Assembly: GCA_000320605.2 (NCBI GenBank) | Contig: KB445804.1 | Coordinates: 1-64,000 of the forward strand | DNA from: Gelatoporia subvermispora B | Lineage: Eukaryota; Basidiomycota; Agaricomycetes; Polyporales; Gelatoporiaceae | DNA length: 64,000 bases | Direction of reading: 5' to 3' | In this document: positions 22,890 to 33,640 of the stretch, in pieces | How the letters are laid out: every line of letters begins with the position of its first letter | Numbering within the stretch: position 1 is the stretch's first letter | Program-made: the position numbers and the translations under genes | Notes under the pieces: model-generated | Told to the model about the DNA's origin: nothing | Seen by the model: only the letters and a program-made list of their open reading frames with translations | The model's database searches: none

Positions 22890-24369
22890 CTACTCGATTT
22901 CTATGTGTGCAGTGCGGGACCGACCGTGCTTGCGAGAAATTCCCCATAACCATCTCAACTCCTTCGTTGGCATCTTCGTGTATTTGAGCTTTGCCACGAA
23001 GTCAGCCTCCGTGTGAGACTCTGTGAGTGCCTTGTTCAGCCGCACGATTGCCTCTTCGGTGAACCCAAACGCTTGTACGAATGCGTCGGCACGCTTCCCT
23101 AGAGAGGGAGCCCTCAGGTGGGTGATTGATGTGTATGCCGGGTAGACGATGCCGTCCAAGTCGCGGACATATTGATATAACCTGTCCTGCGAGTTGTCCG
23201 GCTGCATGAGATGGGTGACTGATGACGGCCTAGGTGCGGCAGTTGTTGGGCCAGCGTTCGAGTGAAGGGTGGCCTCGGAATCAGACGAAGACACCGATAT
23301 GATTGTGATGTTGGATGCGGTCACTGAAGATACAGACGACACGCTATATGCCGTGCTTGAGACAGAAGACGTGCGAGAGCGCGAGATGGGCGCATCTTGA
23401 GCCTGATCGACCATACGCTCAGATGCACGCGAAGCCTCGCGTGCAGGTTGGTGAGATCGTTCAGAGTCGGGACCTCCATGTCGCCGTTGCATAGCTACCA
23501 TGTTAGAACACAAACATTAGCTACTGCGATAGAGTCACACACGGAATTGCAACGTACCCGTTCCTCGCGAATTGGCAGATGACAAGGTCAGTTCATCTAG
23601 TCTAGCAGCCAGACTGCTCCCCTCTGCGGTAGGACCATCTGGCGGTGCCAGAACAGCGTTAGCCTTGAGCAACAGACCGACAGTTCTCCACATGAACACA
23701 TACCTCCAGTGTTCGGTGCTGAGCTTGTAGAAGACACAGACTGTTGGGGCTCAGGAAGCGCCACTTGGCAGGTGCGAGTAGCGCTATCCGTGGTTGGCAT
23801 GCTTTCTCCGGACATATCCGGGGTGGTTCTTCGCATCACCATATACTGCAGTGCGTCTGGAAACGTGTCCAATCTCCTGAACATCGCTCGAGGCCAGCCG
23901 CGTGCTGCCTGCATCTGGTCAGCACTTCGAGTCCACGGTGAGTTAAGTCGCTTGAGGTACATAACGGATCGATCACTTACTAGCTTGAATAGATCCCAGC
24001 CTCATTTCCATATGCCACACAGTACCAGTTCTTGGCTGGACGTTGGATTGACGCAAGCAACCGAGACTGGCGAATCGCGCGCGTCATCGTCGCTTCATCT
24101 GGTAATAACTTCACGACATCCAGAACGTCGTTCGTGGTATTGATGACTGCAGCCTCATCAGCGTTGTCACACTTGACGACAATGGGAAATGGAGCTGCGT
24201 ATTTGCCGCCGCGGCCCATGAACGGCCTGCACCAACGTGAGTCGAGCTTAGATCAGGCGTGTGGACGAACTTACTTTGTCATAGTGATCAAATGGTGTCC
24301 ACCTCCAAGAACTACGTAGTGCGGCGGTGGCGCGTCATTTTGACGCCCCGGAGTGTTCTGTTGAGGCAT
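22890..24369 (-). CDS. Protein with RNase H1 N-terminal (viroplasmin-like) domain
   Basis: Five exons (24369-24275, 24226-23981, 23924-23704, 23638-23558, 23494-22890) give 415 residues in phase. Residues about 95-140 read KNWYCVAYGNEAGIYSS then Q-A-A-R-G-W-P-R-A-M-F then F-P-D-A-L-Q-Y, the conserved Trp-Tyr, Gly-Ile-Tyr and Phe-x-x-Ala-Leu pattern of the small RNase H1 N-terminal fold, which binds RNA/DNA hybrids or dsRNA. No catalytic RNase H domain follows. The rest is Ser/Thr-rich linker and a conserved helical C-terminus (RADAFVQAFGFTEEAIVRL ... TKELRWLWGI). Exon 2 ends at a TA|GTAAGT junction whose only in-phase acceptor is a CGAAG, a slightly weak site. It lies between the transposase and the HMG-box-like gene on the same strand, so it is probably element cargo. 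Confidence 0.75.
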
Positions 24370-24770
24370 TGCTTAGAGGATGACGTGCGTGCAGAGCTAT
24401 GGCAGATGCAAGGTATAGACTGGATCGTGGTTAAGCAGTTGGTGAACGATCGATCGCCGCGCATGCGAGACGCGTTGTGCAGCCACTTCAGCTTAACGGT
24501 GGCGTGCATACCATGGTTTTCCTATGTTCCCCTGCTCGTACATGCATATTCCCCGTAGTTTCATATTATAGTTTCTCTTCAGTGCGCATACACTGGCCTC
24601 CTGTTCTACTGTACGTAATTACTGTATGAGAGTACTACAACGGATACACATTCATGCTGAGGACGTTCTGTTCAGTTAGTATGACTTGCCGCGATCACTG
24701 AGTACTCTGAGAGTCTGAGATCATTCAAGACGTGTGATGGTACCTATCATAACTACGATAGGAATGATGA
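24370..24770. other. Promoter-side gap upstream of the RNase H1-N gene
   Basis: Holds the upstream region of the minus-strand gene. AT-rich in part; nothing else is recognised. Confidence 0.35.
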
Positions 24771-25418
24771 ATGAACTGCAACGAGGAACATACCTCGGTG
24801 GTATCTCCCACTGCAACTCAGACAGCTACCATCATCACTGCAGTCTGCTGCAATCATGTCTGCCAGTCACGGTCTAACGTCCCCTCAGCAAGGCACGTTA
24901 GACGAGATTGCTGCGTTCGTACATGCGCGCATTCCCCCTCGGGCGTTAGTGACTCGTATACATCTCACCTAAATCCACTGTTGCTTATCGCGAGATATAG
25001 AGCAAAGCTACCCGCATTGGTGCAGGCTGGAAATGCAGCTACAAATGGCGGCCAACAGATCGCAGGTTGGCACAAATTTTCTATACATTCTCTTTCTCGC
25101 GCTGAAACCTTTTCAGAGATGCATCCCGACGCTGATCCAACTCATCGCATCAACGAACACATCGAACAGTTGAGGCTTATCGGAGGCTATCTGTTTAGTG
25201 CTGCGACGAGCTCAGTCGTTGAGCAGATCCCGATCACTCTCGTCGCGCTCAGTCTCCTCATACTTGTAGTAGGAGAATGTCTCCGGGCTTGGGGGCTGTA
25301 TAGGGATGCATGGCGTGCATTGACAGATGCACGACGAGAACTGCACGACTTACGCAGTGATATGCGTAGGCACTTCGCGTCCTTGCATAAGGCGACAGAG
25401 CTCACTCGCGACGATTGA
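24771..25418 (+). CDS. Possible small single-pass membrane protein
   Basis: An uninterrupted 215-codon frame on the strand opposite its neighbours, inside the KDZ segment. The second half is more protein-like: from an internal ATG at 25119, a polar helix (HRINEHIEQLRLIGGYLF) is followed by a strong transmembrane stretch (IPITLVALSLLILVVGE) and an amphipathic basic helix (RDAWRALTDARRELHDLR) ending DD. The first half is low in hydrophobic order and may be untranslated or spliced differently, because a TTTTCAG acceptor-like site lies just before 25119. No family recognised. It could be chance; the clean membrane helix is the main reason to list it. Confidence 0.3.
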   Translation: MNCNEEHTSVVSPTATQTATIITAVCCNHVCQSRSNVPSARHVRRDCCVRTCAHSPSGVSDSYTSHLNPLLLIARYRAKLPALVQAGNAATNGGQQIAGWHKFSIHSLSRAETFSEMHPDADPTHRINEHIEQLRLIGGYLFSAATSSVVEQIPITLVALSLLILVVGECLRAWGLYRDAWRALTDARRELHDLRSDMRRHFASLHKATELTRDD

Positions 25419-25473
25419 CTGACATACGTTTTCGACTGTACTATTACATGGAATGCCACCGGGCTTGTGTAGT

Positions 25474-28400
25474 TCATGTGTTGGCAGGTAGATCAGATAT
25501 ATACTGTATGATACCTGCTATATGATCCTGCATCTCGTCCTCATCAATACCATCATCCTCTAGCAGATGTTCGTCACGAGCTATCTCAGTCGGCGGCATA
25601 TCACCTACACTGTCCAAGGTATCTTCTGCTGATGCTGTACCTTTACGCCTACCCTTCATAGTGTTCCCGGTGAACCCGTCGAGGCGATAGATGAGATGAA
25701 TGCGTGCGAGTAAGTGGCCGTTAACGTGCATACGGCGTGCAGCATAGTCGGCTACAGCACCATACAGTGGGCTGTTCTCTTCGCGGAGAGCAGCAAGCGT
25801 CGTCCGGAAATGCTTATTCTCGTCTTCGATAGATGTGTGAAGGCGGCGTACTTCCACGTTGCACCGTTGCAACTCCTCGCGAGCGCGTGCTATGCGGCGA
25901 TTCTTCTTCATGATCTCTCGGACGGCGGGCCGGGTCCAGGGCTTGTCACGAATGTCGTTCCGAGTGTCCCGCAGAAGATTGAATTCTTCGAGAAAGCTGA
26001 AGTGTGAGACTTTATCCCAGTCCAACGTAGGACGCGGTGGATCTAGCGCTAGAGCGGCACGATTGTATGTGTTGACAGCGTTGCGGATCGCTTGGCAGCG
26101 TGTTTGCAGGGACTTGGCAATATGAGTCCGCATTCGATAACCTGCAAAGAAGCCAACAGCAGTGTCATTCATCGGTTCTGTCAGTGTGAAAATCACGTAC
26201 CTGTCTGCGACAAGTTCAAATTGTGGAGTTCGAACAGCCGCTGGATGACTAGCCGCTGGAGGTTGTCCAGCGCACGGTGATACTGTCGCATCGAAACATA
26301 CTTCAATGTAGCAATGTATTCAGGCGTCGTAGGCTGCCAACGTGTCTGAATACCCATGTGGACTTCTGTCTCAATCAGGTCCCGATGGACGTGCTCACGA
26401 CGTTCTTGAAGATGCCGCCGTTCAGACTCGAGTCGTCGGGTACGAGAGATGTCACCATCATACGTGCGTCTTGACGGTGTAGAGTTCGGAAAGACAAATT
26501 GATAGTCTGATGGCGTGGTGGTGAGGAATTGTGTGGTAGCGTCAAGGTGACGAGACCTAGGAAAGTATGTCAGTCATAGCATCAGAATTGAAACGAACTT
26601 TACGAAACTCAAGTTTCCAGTACTCCTGGAGAAGTTCCACGTACGCCATGGCATGCACATCCCACGGCTGCTCCTCACCGAGCGTCGCGAAATATTCTGC
26701 CTCCTCGACATACCACTTTTCCAGGTCCGCTTCACTAATTCCCAATGACTCTAGAGCTTCGGCAACAACCTGTGACTCAGTACGGATGATCTCGCAGGCC
26801 TGCACATAGTTGTTATACAACATGAGTGCTAGGTTTGCGTACTTATCCTCGTCCCACTGCTTGTAGAACATGGCGATGGCGACATGCCGGCGGAAGCGGC
26901 TCGCATATCGAATGATAGCAGCGAGTTGATTGGACGCACTGAATATGCGCTCGAGCGTCTCGAGATCCTCCAGACCCATGCCCAAGATATTGTTTGGATG
27001 GTATCGCGTCTGACAACGGAAGTTGTGCGAATACCCATGAAATGCATTGACGCAACAGCGCCATCGTAACTTCTCCCACAACGGCCCGAGAGAACTTTGC
27101 TTGACTGTCTGCTCGAAGTCACAACCGATGTCATATCCGAGGAGTCCCGCCGGCCCAAAGAGTTGAAGGACTTTGGAGACAATCGCCAGCGGATACTTTG
27201 CCCTGAAAATATAACAGTGAGTGAGCCTAGTTCAACAAGCAAAGAAAAAATAAACACACAATTCACCACTCCGGATCATGTCCATGATCCAGAGGATGAA
27301 TCCGTGACGACAAGCACTTGCAAAGATACCTGTTTCCTCAAATACACCCCACATCCTCTTCTTCAGATCGTCAGCAGCAGCCTTCCAGTTCTGCGTGCAT
27401 GACTTCTCATCCGGGCTGTGAGTGGCTAAGTCTGTCGGATCGCCCTCCTGGTCATCTACAGTATCGGCTTCGACACTGGGTGACGGCACTTCGGCAGACT
27501 CTTGAGTTCGCTTTCTGGCTTTGACTTCGTGGGCATACGTATTGACGTAGTCTTCGGGAAGGAAATAGTCGCTTTCCGAGAAGACGCGACTGTCACCGAC
27601 CTGGCGATCGGCGACCTTGGCCATCCTCTTGAGCGAGTTGTTTCCGTCGACGCAGATCATGCGCGAGAAGCGGAGAGGGGCTTCGTCCTCGAGCTGTATG
27701 CAGAAGAAAATAAGTGGCAGGTATGATACATGCAGAGTAACGTACCTCGTAGCAACAGGCCAGGCAGGCATTGAGAACCCGCCAGTCCGGTGTGTCTCGT
27801 CCGAGCGTCGAGTTGATTCGGCGGTCGATAATCCGATGGATGGCAAGGTAAGTGTCGAATGCGTTGCTGAGCGCAACGCGATGCGTGCGCCGGTATGGGA
27901 TCTGATAACATGTATCAGTCATAACACGAGAGTGAGACGTAAGGAACGTACTGCGTAGAAGTCGCAGACGACCTTGGTGAACGCCTCCACACTGAAGGAG
28001 GGCTTGCGCAAACGAAGGCGGCGGAATAACTCCAGGGTCTTGAAGGAGATTGCGAGGGATGGGTTAGTGGGTGATGTCGCTAGGTAGCCATGTTGTGCGA
28101 GAGCTTCCGCTACGGAGCGACTATCTTCAGTCCGTGAGATGTGCGTCGTCGAGTCCATTGTATACATATCGACTACGTCGATGGTGAAATCGTAGGGCGT
28201 CGGTGGTGAGGGGGGCTTCGGCTCAGCGGATGTGTCGGGATATCGCCACGTCAGGTACGCGTCTGCCAGATGCTCAAGGAGCGGCGCCCAGTTCTGATCT
28301 GCACGCTCAAGCCGCTGTCGCCAAGTCCGGCGGTCCTTGTACCAGCGATACTGCCATCTAGAATCGAGAATAAACGAAGCAATTGTCTAGGAAGTGAAAG

Positions 28401-28826
28401 TGTGCACTCACTGGTCGGTTAACAGATCGCGGACAGCATGGGCAAATGTGCCCTCTTGGTCGTCTGGTAATGTCTGCCATTCCAAGTCGTCATCCCCCCG
28501 AACTTCTTCGTGGACGACATCGGGCTCATGCATGATGTGGTCGCCTTCAGTATCCCCGCGCAGCTCGGCGAGAACTCTCAGCGATTCGCCACCAAGACCT
28601 ATTGATGCGAGGACATTATCAGTACCAGCACGTCATGACACTGTGTTTGCTCACCTGACAAGTTATCCAGCATCTCCTTGCGAGACTGGTCTCTGCGTTG
28701 GGCAATCTGCTTCTGGTTCAGTACGTGGACTCTGGTCGAGGTCTTCCCGTTGGGCCCAAGACGCCTGCCGCCTACTGCCAGTCTCACTGAGCGTGACGTT
28801 CCCCCCTTTCCGCGGGCTGATGGCAT
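25474..28826 (-). CDS. KDZ (Kyakuja-Dileera-Zisupton) family transposase
   Basis: DDE-type DNA transposase. Exons up to 26599 join in phase (28826-28655, 28598-28412, 28357-27952, 27901-27746, 27693-27260, 27202-26599). Family landmarks: YLATSPTNPSLAISFKTLEL, RLRLRKPSFSVEAF, DTPDWRVLNAC, the first catalytic Asp in ICVDGNNSLKR, SDYFLPEDYVN, KRMWGVFEETGIFASACRHG, the second Asp in GYDIGCDF, CVNAFHGYSHN, and Glu residues in GLEDLETLERIFS. The C-terminal part (RRLESERRHLQERREH ... YRMRTHIAKSLQTRCQAIRNAV ... DWDKVSHFSFLEEFNLLRDT) also matches. About 1000 residues in total. At the junction 26599/26556 no GT-AG pair keeps phase: the next exon needs two bases carried over and none of the three donors supplies them. 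Either a one-base frameshift or an unusual splice is present, so activity is uncertain. The N-terminus begins MPSARGKGG and is basic. Confidence 0.88.
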
Positions 28827-30061
28827 GAGTTGCGTGTACTGTCAGTTTGAAAAAGAAGCAGAGGAGTAGGGCTGTAAGCTAGTGCACGAGTGGTGCTTGA
28901 CCAACGTTCGGAGACGCGCGACGCGCTATGTTGATATGCACGTGATGCGCGCGTCGGCAAGGAGGTACGTGCACACGCCGGAAGGCGCAGTGAGCAGAAG
29001 CAAACAGCGCAATAGTCCGGTACAATCATTGGGCTCTATGTAAAGGGGTTGGGATAGGCATCATTCAGAAGAAAACCCGAGGAGTAACAACGCGGAGATG
29101 CAGAAGATAGTCCAGCTCGACAACGATGACGACGAGCGCCCATACAGGGCGCGACCACGCCGTGCACAAGGGCCACACAAACAGATATCTACAGTCTTGG
29201 CGTGTCGCAGGGCGAATTCACTCAAAATGTCGAACTCCGATACCGTACAGGTCCTCGTTGGAGGAATTAGTAAAAACAGGTCGTGTGCAGAGATCACCTT
29301 GCTTGCAAGGTCTCTCCCAGTCCACAATGTGTTCACTTTTCCGTTGACATTTTCCCACGCCTGACGCGTCGTTCCTAATATGGTATGTGCGACGTACATT
29401 TCCGCGTCTGCTGGGCGTCTGTTACCTACCATGCTCATCACGTGCTTCCGCTTTGTGGCACTTGTCCTCCCCGCCACATCAGTCTTCCCAGTGTCTCCCA
29501 ATCTGTTTTGCTCCTTTCGTTCAATATTTCGAGCCAATCGTCTTCTTTCTGCAGATCCGGGTCGCGATTTCTAAATAGCTTTTGATTGAACGACCTGAGC
29601 TTCTTGATAGCGCCAAGTACAAGTGTGTCACTGCACAAGAGGCATGTCCATGCCCGTGTCCTCTTTGTAGACATGTTCCAGTCGCCGAAGAGACTGGCAT
29701 GTTACAAGTGATCTGACAGGCATGTCTCAGTTGAGACTCTCAACATATTGACCATGCCCGATGCACACTGATGGTCAAGTCTAGACGAAAATAGTAGGAC
29801 GGAAATTGTCCTTGTTATGTGAATGCTTATGTAGCGGCACATGTAGCTCTATAATTACCATGCCTGTGTTCTCGTCCCAAAATCATGTAGAGCTTGATTG
29901 AATTAATGCATACATCTCGTTGATGCAGCGATAAAGTGGCCAATCGCCAACGTGAGGATTGCATCTGAGTTCGATTTTCTAAACGAGAGCGAGCAAGGTG
30001 TTTGCCGACGCAGGCGGCGCTTCTCTAGTGGTCAAAGAAAGAGGACAAAATGTTTGCGACC
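28827..30061. other. Right flank of the transposase gene, no firm gene
   Basis: Overlapping minus-strand frames at 29674-29438 and 29537-29061 could be two exons of a small protein with a hydrophobic C-terminus (WTIFCISALLLLGF), but no in-phase splice was found. The interval ends at TTGCGACC just before the right 321-bp repeat. Confidence 0.35.
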
Positions 30062-30382
30062 CACCTGGACATCACGTATCAGCAAGCTAATAAGCTTGCC
30101 ATATACCCCCAGTATGGCAAGCTAGCAAGCTTAGGATATCCCAGGGCCCCTACCTACGAATAGCACGCCGATAATGTTGAGGTAAACAGCCCGGTCGCTG
30201 AATCAGCCACCGACGTTATCTGCGATCGCCTGATCAACGCCTGATAAGGGCTGCTGGGCGTAGATAACGGTGCCGCCGCGTCGGCCGCGCCTCGGCAACA
30301 TCCGCGCGCCGCGCCTCCGCGCCTCCGCGCGCGCCTCATGCGCGCCTACCCCCGCGCTCGTCGCCGCCGACGTCGAGCACGG
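30062..30382 (+). repeat. 321-bp direct repeat, right copy
   Basis: Same orientation and length as 19918-20238, one mismatch. Beyond the repeat the two loci stay similar for about 14 more bases, in which most differences are C in this copy and T in the left copy (GGCTACCTCCTCC against GGTTATCTTCTTC), then diverge. Confidence 0.9.
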
Positions 30383-30786
30383 CTACCTCCTCCAGAACTC
30401 ACCCTTTTGCTTCGCTCTTTTTCCTATGCAGTTATATAATGTCATAGGATACTATCTGCGAATATATCTTTATGAATCGCTAGCAGCTACTCAGACTGGT
30501 GTGCGATTGGGTTCAATACGCGTACTCTCATGGGATCGCTTCACCACAAGGCTGTCTAGAGAAGCTGTCCCTATCCGACGGAACTATGTCAGCGACCATG
30601 ACAGGCATTCATTCTGGGTCCTCATTGCAAGTGCCTCGATCGTCGAATCAATATAGATAACACGTAAGTGTGGGATGCTCCCTCTTCCGAACCCCCACGA
30701 CCCCTCCGCCAGAGCAAGGTTGATTTGGTACGGATCTCTGCCAGTATACCCATCGACAGCGCTGAGAGTCACCGGGAGCAGCTTTC
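30383..30786. other. Upstream region of zinc-finger copy 2
   Basis: No domain or splice chain recognised in the open frame running through it. Probably the promoter and 5' UTR of the zinc-finger gene. Confidence 0.35.
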
Positions 30787-31343
30787 ATGGCGTACTGTGA
30801 TCGTTGCGAGCGCGGCTTCAACGGCCAACGCGCACTTCAGCAACATGAGGAAGACTCGAGCATGCACAACATCTGCCACACGTGCGGTGTTGACTTTCCG
30901 GAGTGGTCACGACTTGTCCAGCACTGGCAGCAGAGCCCTCGTCACGACTACTGCCAACGCTGCGATGAACATTTCGATTCATCCGATGACCTGCAGGACC
31001 ATTTTCGGGACGAACACAGTTTCTGCAACTCCTGTGAAAGGGTACTTATCGTATAATGTACGGCAACTGGGGGATGCTGACTGAAAAATAGGTCTTTGAC
31101 TCTGCGCGGGGCCTTCATGATCATAGACGACAGAACCATGCAGACTTGTACTGCGTCTCGTGCGAACGCATGTTTCGGAGCGAGCCCAACCTTGGTCAGC
31201 ACTTAAGATCTAGCATCCATCAAGGTGCACATTTCCGGTGCCCGGGCCCGCACTGCAGCAAGGCGTTCGTTTCTTGTGCAGCCCTATTGCAGCATTTGGA
31301 ATCGGGGGCTTGCCTTTCGGGGTTTACTCGAGACATCGATTGA
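30787..31343 (+). CDS. C2H2 zinc-finger protein, copy 2 (short form)
   Basis: Two exons (30787-31041, 31092-31343) give 168 residues. Exon 1 is exactly 255 nt, as in copies 3 and 4. Fingers follow C-x2-C-x12-H-x4-6-H: YCDRCERGF, NICHTCGVDF, DYCQRCDEHF and FCNSCERVF, then YCVSCERMF and a CPGPHC variant. The protein stops after ACLSGFTRDID, where copy 4 continues for another 100 residues and two fingers. No remnant of that C-terminal part is visible downstream, so this copy is truncated or naturally short. It is the closest relative of the broken copy at 3838-4918. The fingers lack TGEKP-like linkers, so RNA or protein binding is as likely as DNA binding. Confidence 0.75.
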
Positions 31344-31938
31344 GGCGCCCAATATTCAACAGATGCGGTCTGACAATGAATCTACTCGTCTCCAATAATT
31401 CTTATTGACTTCGATTGTTTTGCAGATACGAGCCCCGGCCCATCCGCGGACGTGCTCAGGTGGCACGAGCGGTCACATTGTCCTTGATAACGAGAATGTG
31501 AATGATCTGTACGATACAAGGAATAGCCGCATGGTCTTGCATGGACCTGGGGAGAAGAGACAGCACAACTCCTTGTTACCACAAAGACGCATATAGAAAG
31601 CGCGTGAACGTCGGAATATTCGATTGCAAACTAAACAATCGAAACATTGATGCTTCATTTGTCTAAGTGTATGGTTCACGCGTGCTTCGAGTACGAAAAT
31701 ATGAAGGGGCTGGGACAATGGAGTTCGAACTGAACGCCTCGACAATGTTATGTCGAAGTGGGCTCTCATCGTGTCTGCCTTCGTTCAATATCGCTTCCTT
31801 TGTGTGCGCCGAGCATGAATCGCATAAAGCCCCTTCATTCTGTACCATGACTCTTCGCCGCATAATTCCTAGGTCCCATCCTTTGGAATTTAACAATCTT
31901 TGAAGAATTAGCGAACGTCAAATACCTCAACCCCCTGA

Positions 31939-32700
31939 GACTTCGCCATGTGCAGGATTAGGTAGACCGATAGAACGGGGTCAACGCTATATATTGCCGT
32001 CCAAATTTCCGCCGAGGACAACAGTATCACTGGAGTCAACTGTTTTGAAGGGGAAGATGCCTAAGGTGACAGTCACAGAGAAAAAGAGAGGGCCGAAACC
32101 AAGCTATAGACGGACAAGGATCACAGAAAAGGGGGGGAGGGGGTAAATCGCAGGTCGGATTCGATCGCTTCACTAGAGTCAAAAATAAAGATGCTGGATG
32201 TGACAGTTAAAGCGAAGAAAACAGGGCCAAAAACAGGCTATGAATGGTCATAGAAGAAAGGAATGAATGATAGTTCGCAGGCGAGCACGCAACGCGCTAA
32301 AGCACTGGCATGCAGATACACCGACACAAATCGAGTTCGCGCTGACAGCGCTGCCCTCTGCTACGAGAACATCCCGCTCAATGCAAAACCATGATGACCT
32401 GGAACACCGCTCCCAGAAGGCGTAGAAAACCCGAATAACTCGCCACTACAGGATAGATTGCCCATTAGACTCAAGCAGACCTATCCTGCGCCAAGCGTGC
32501 GATTTGTGCAGCACGGGTGGCCTTCCAATCACGTCCAGTGCAGCTCAGTACCTAATGGTACAGTTACATTACAGCCATAGATGACTCTGTCCAGTCCAAA
32601 GAATAGATGATGCAAACCAAAACCAGGTCAGTCACGGCCATGATTTGTTCAGTAGCACAGCGTCTAAACATGTGCTCCGTCGCTTGCCAGAGCTCGCATA
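31939..32700 (+). repeat. Diverged dispersed repeat, copy A
   Basis: Aligns by eye with 34397-35070, for example TATATTGCCGTCCAAATTTC against TATACTGCCGTCCACATCTC, and both keep GCGCTAAAGCACTGGCATGC. Copy A holds an extra internal tandem duplication (about 32050-32140 and 32188-32280, both with AGATGC ... GTGACAG ... AGGGCC). Confidence 0.65.
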
Positions 32701-33499
32701 TTCAGTGGCAGTGTCTTCGTCCAACGTCCACCAGGGATCGGAAAAGAGCACTACACACCAGGTAACGGTCAGTCGACCACCTATCAAGCCATTCCACTAT
32801 AACTGAGATATGTAGATTGACCGAGGACACGAGAAGCCCACCGTCCACGCTCTGGTGATGTTGACTTTCTTCGCATCCTGCGTGTATATTGTGTGTAGAC
32901 AACGTACAAGAAATGCCACCTGCAGCCCGCTCAAACGCGCTTCCAACGATGAAGCTGAAGACTGGCACAGAACTTCCTCGCGCAAGCAAACTTCGGAGGC
33001 ATTTGACCGTGTGCCCCGGTGCTCCATCGTACCAAATTAGTTTAGTATCTAGCGGGATCAGCCGGTACTGATCTGTGGCTTGCCACAACCTTTGAACGTC
33101 TGCTCTAAATCGTCTACTATCCTCTTTAGGTACCACTATCAACACCAATATGGCGAAGAACACCTCAGCAAGAGTATATCTCTATTCTGGAGTGCAAAAG
33201 AGGGACTACCAAGACATCAAACGGTCCACAAAGCCACCGCAGACGACTGTTACGCCAGTCTTCAGGGATTGAAGATAGGATTCCCAAAGTGGTCGTTCCA
33301 CCAACAGCCCGACGACGACTAAGGCAGAAAACCGCATCGATAAGTGACCGAAATGCCACACTGCAGAAAAACTAGAGGTTGACGGGCTGAACATGGTGGA
33401 TGTATCCTGGGTCACTGATTACGGGTACGCGCAGGAGGGACATCATGACGGTCCATTGGGCTTGTCATTGCCATCCAGGTCGCATCCTAGAACACAGTA

Positions 33500-33640
33500 C
33501 GAACGTACTGTCCAGATATCAAACCGAGATGACTCTGCCCAGTCCCAACGGCCAAAGCACTTGTACCCGGATGAGGTCAGTCGCGGTTGTTATCTGCTCA
33601 GTAGCAGTGTACACAATACCATAGTGATCCGTGTACTCCA
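33500..33640 (+). repeat. Partial copy B of the dispersed repeat
   Basis: Resembles the 3' part of copies A and C: GATGACTCTG then CCAGTCC, GAGGTCAGTC and CTCAGTAGCA occur in the same order and spacing as near 32580-32660 and 34930-35000. Confidence 0.5.

Larger units (their letters stand above)
19918..30382. mobile_element. KDZ-transposase segment bounded by 321-bp direct repeats
   Basis: A 10.5-kb segment holding three minus-strand genes (KDZ transposase, RNase H1-N-domain protein, HMG-box-like protein), a possible small plus-strand membrane protein and a tRNA-like Pol III unit, with near-identical direct repeats at the edges. KDZ elements are known DNA transposons expanded in Agaricomycetes. 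The true ends are not certain: I found no convincing target duplication outside the repeats. Immediately left of the two repeat copies are the 8-mers GGTCGCAA (19910-19917) and its reverse complement TTGCGACC (30054-30061), which could be element termini. Treat the borders as provisional. Confidence 0.6.

Noticed and set aside
19918..30382. LTR retrotransposon with 321-bp LTRs
   Set aside because: No gag, reverse transcriptase or integrase is visible between the repeats; the internal genes are KDZ-type. A TG...CA reading on the minus strand lacks a target duplication.
32702..33163. 153-codon minus-strand frame in the repeat zone
   Set aside because: No recognisable domain and it lies over repeat debris; likely chance.
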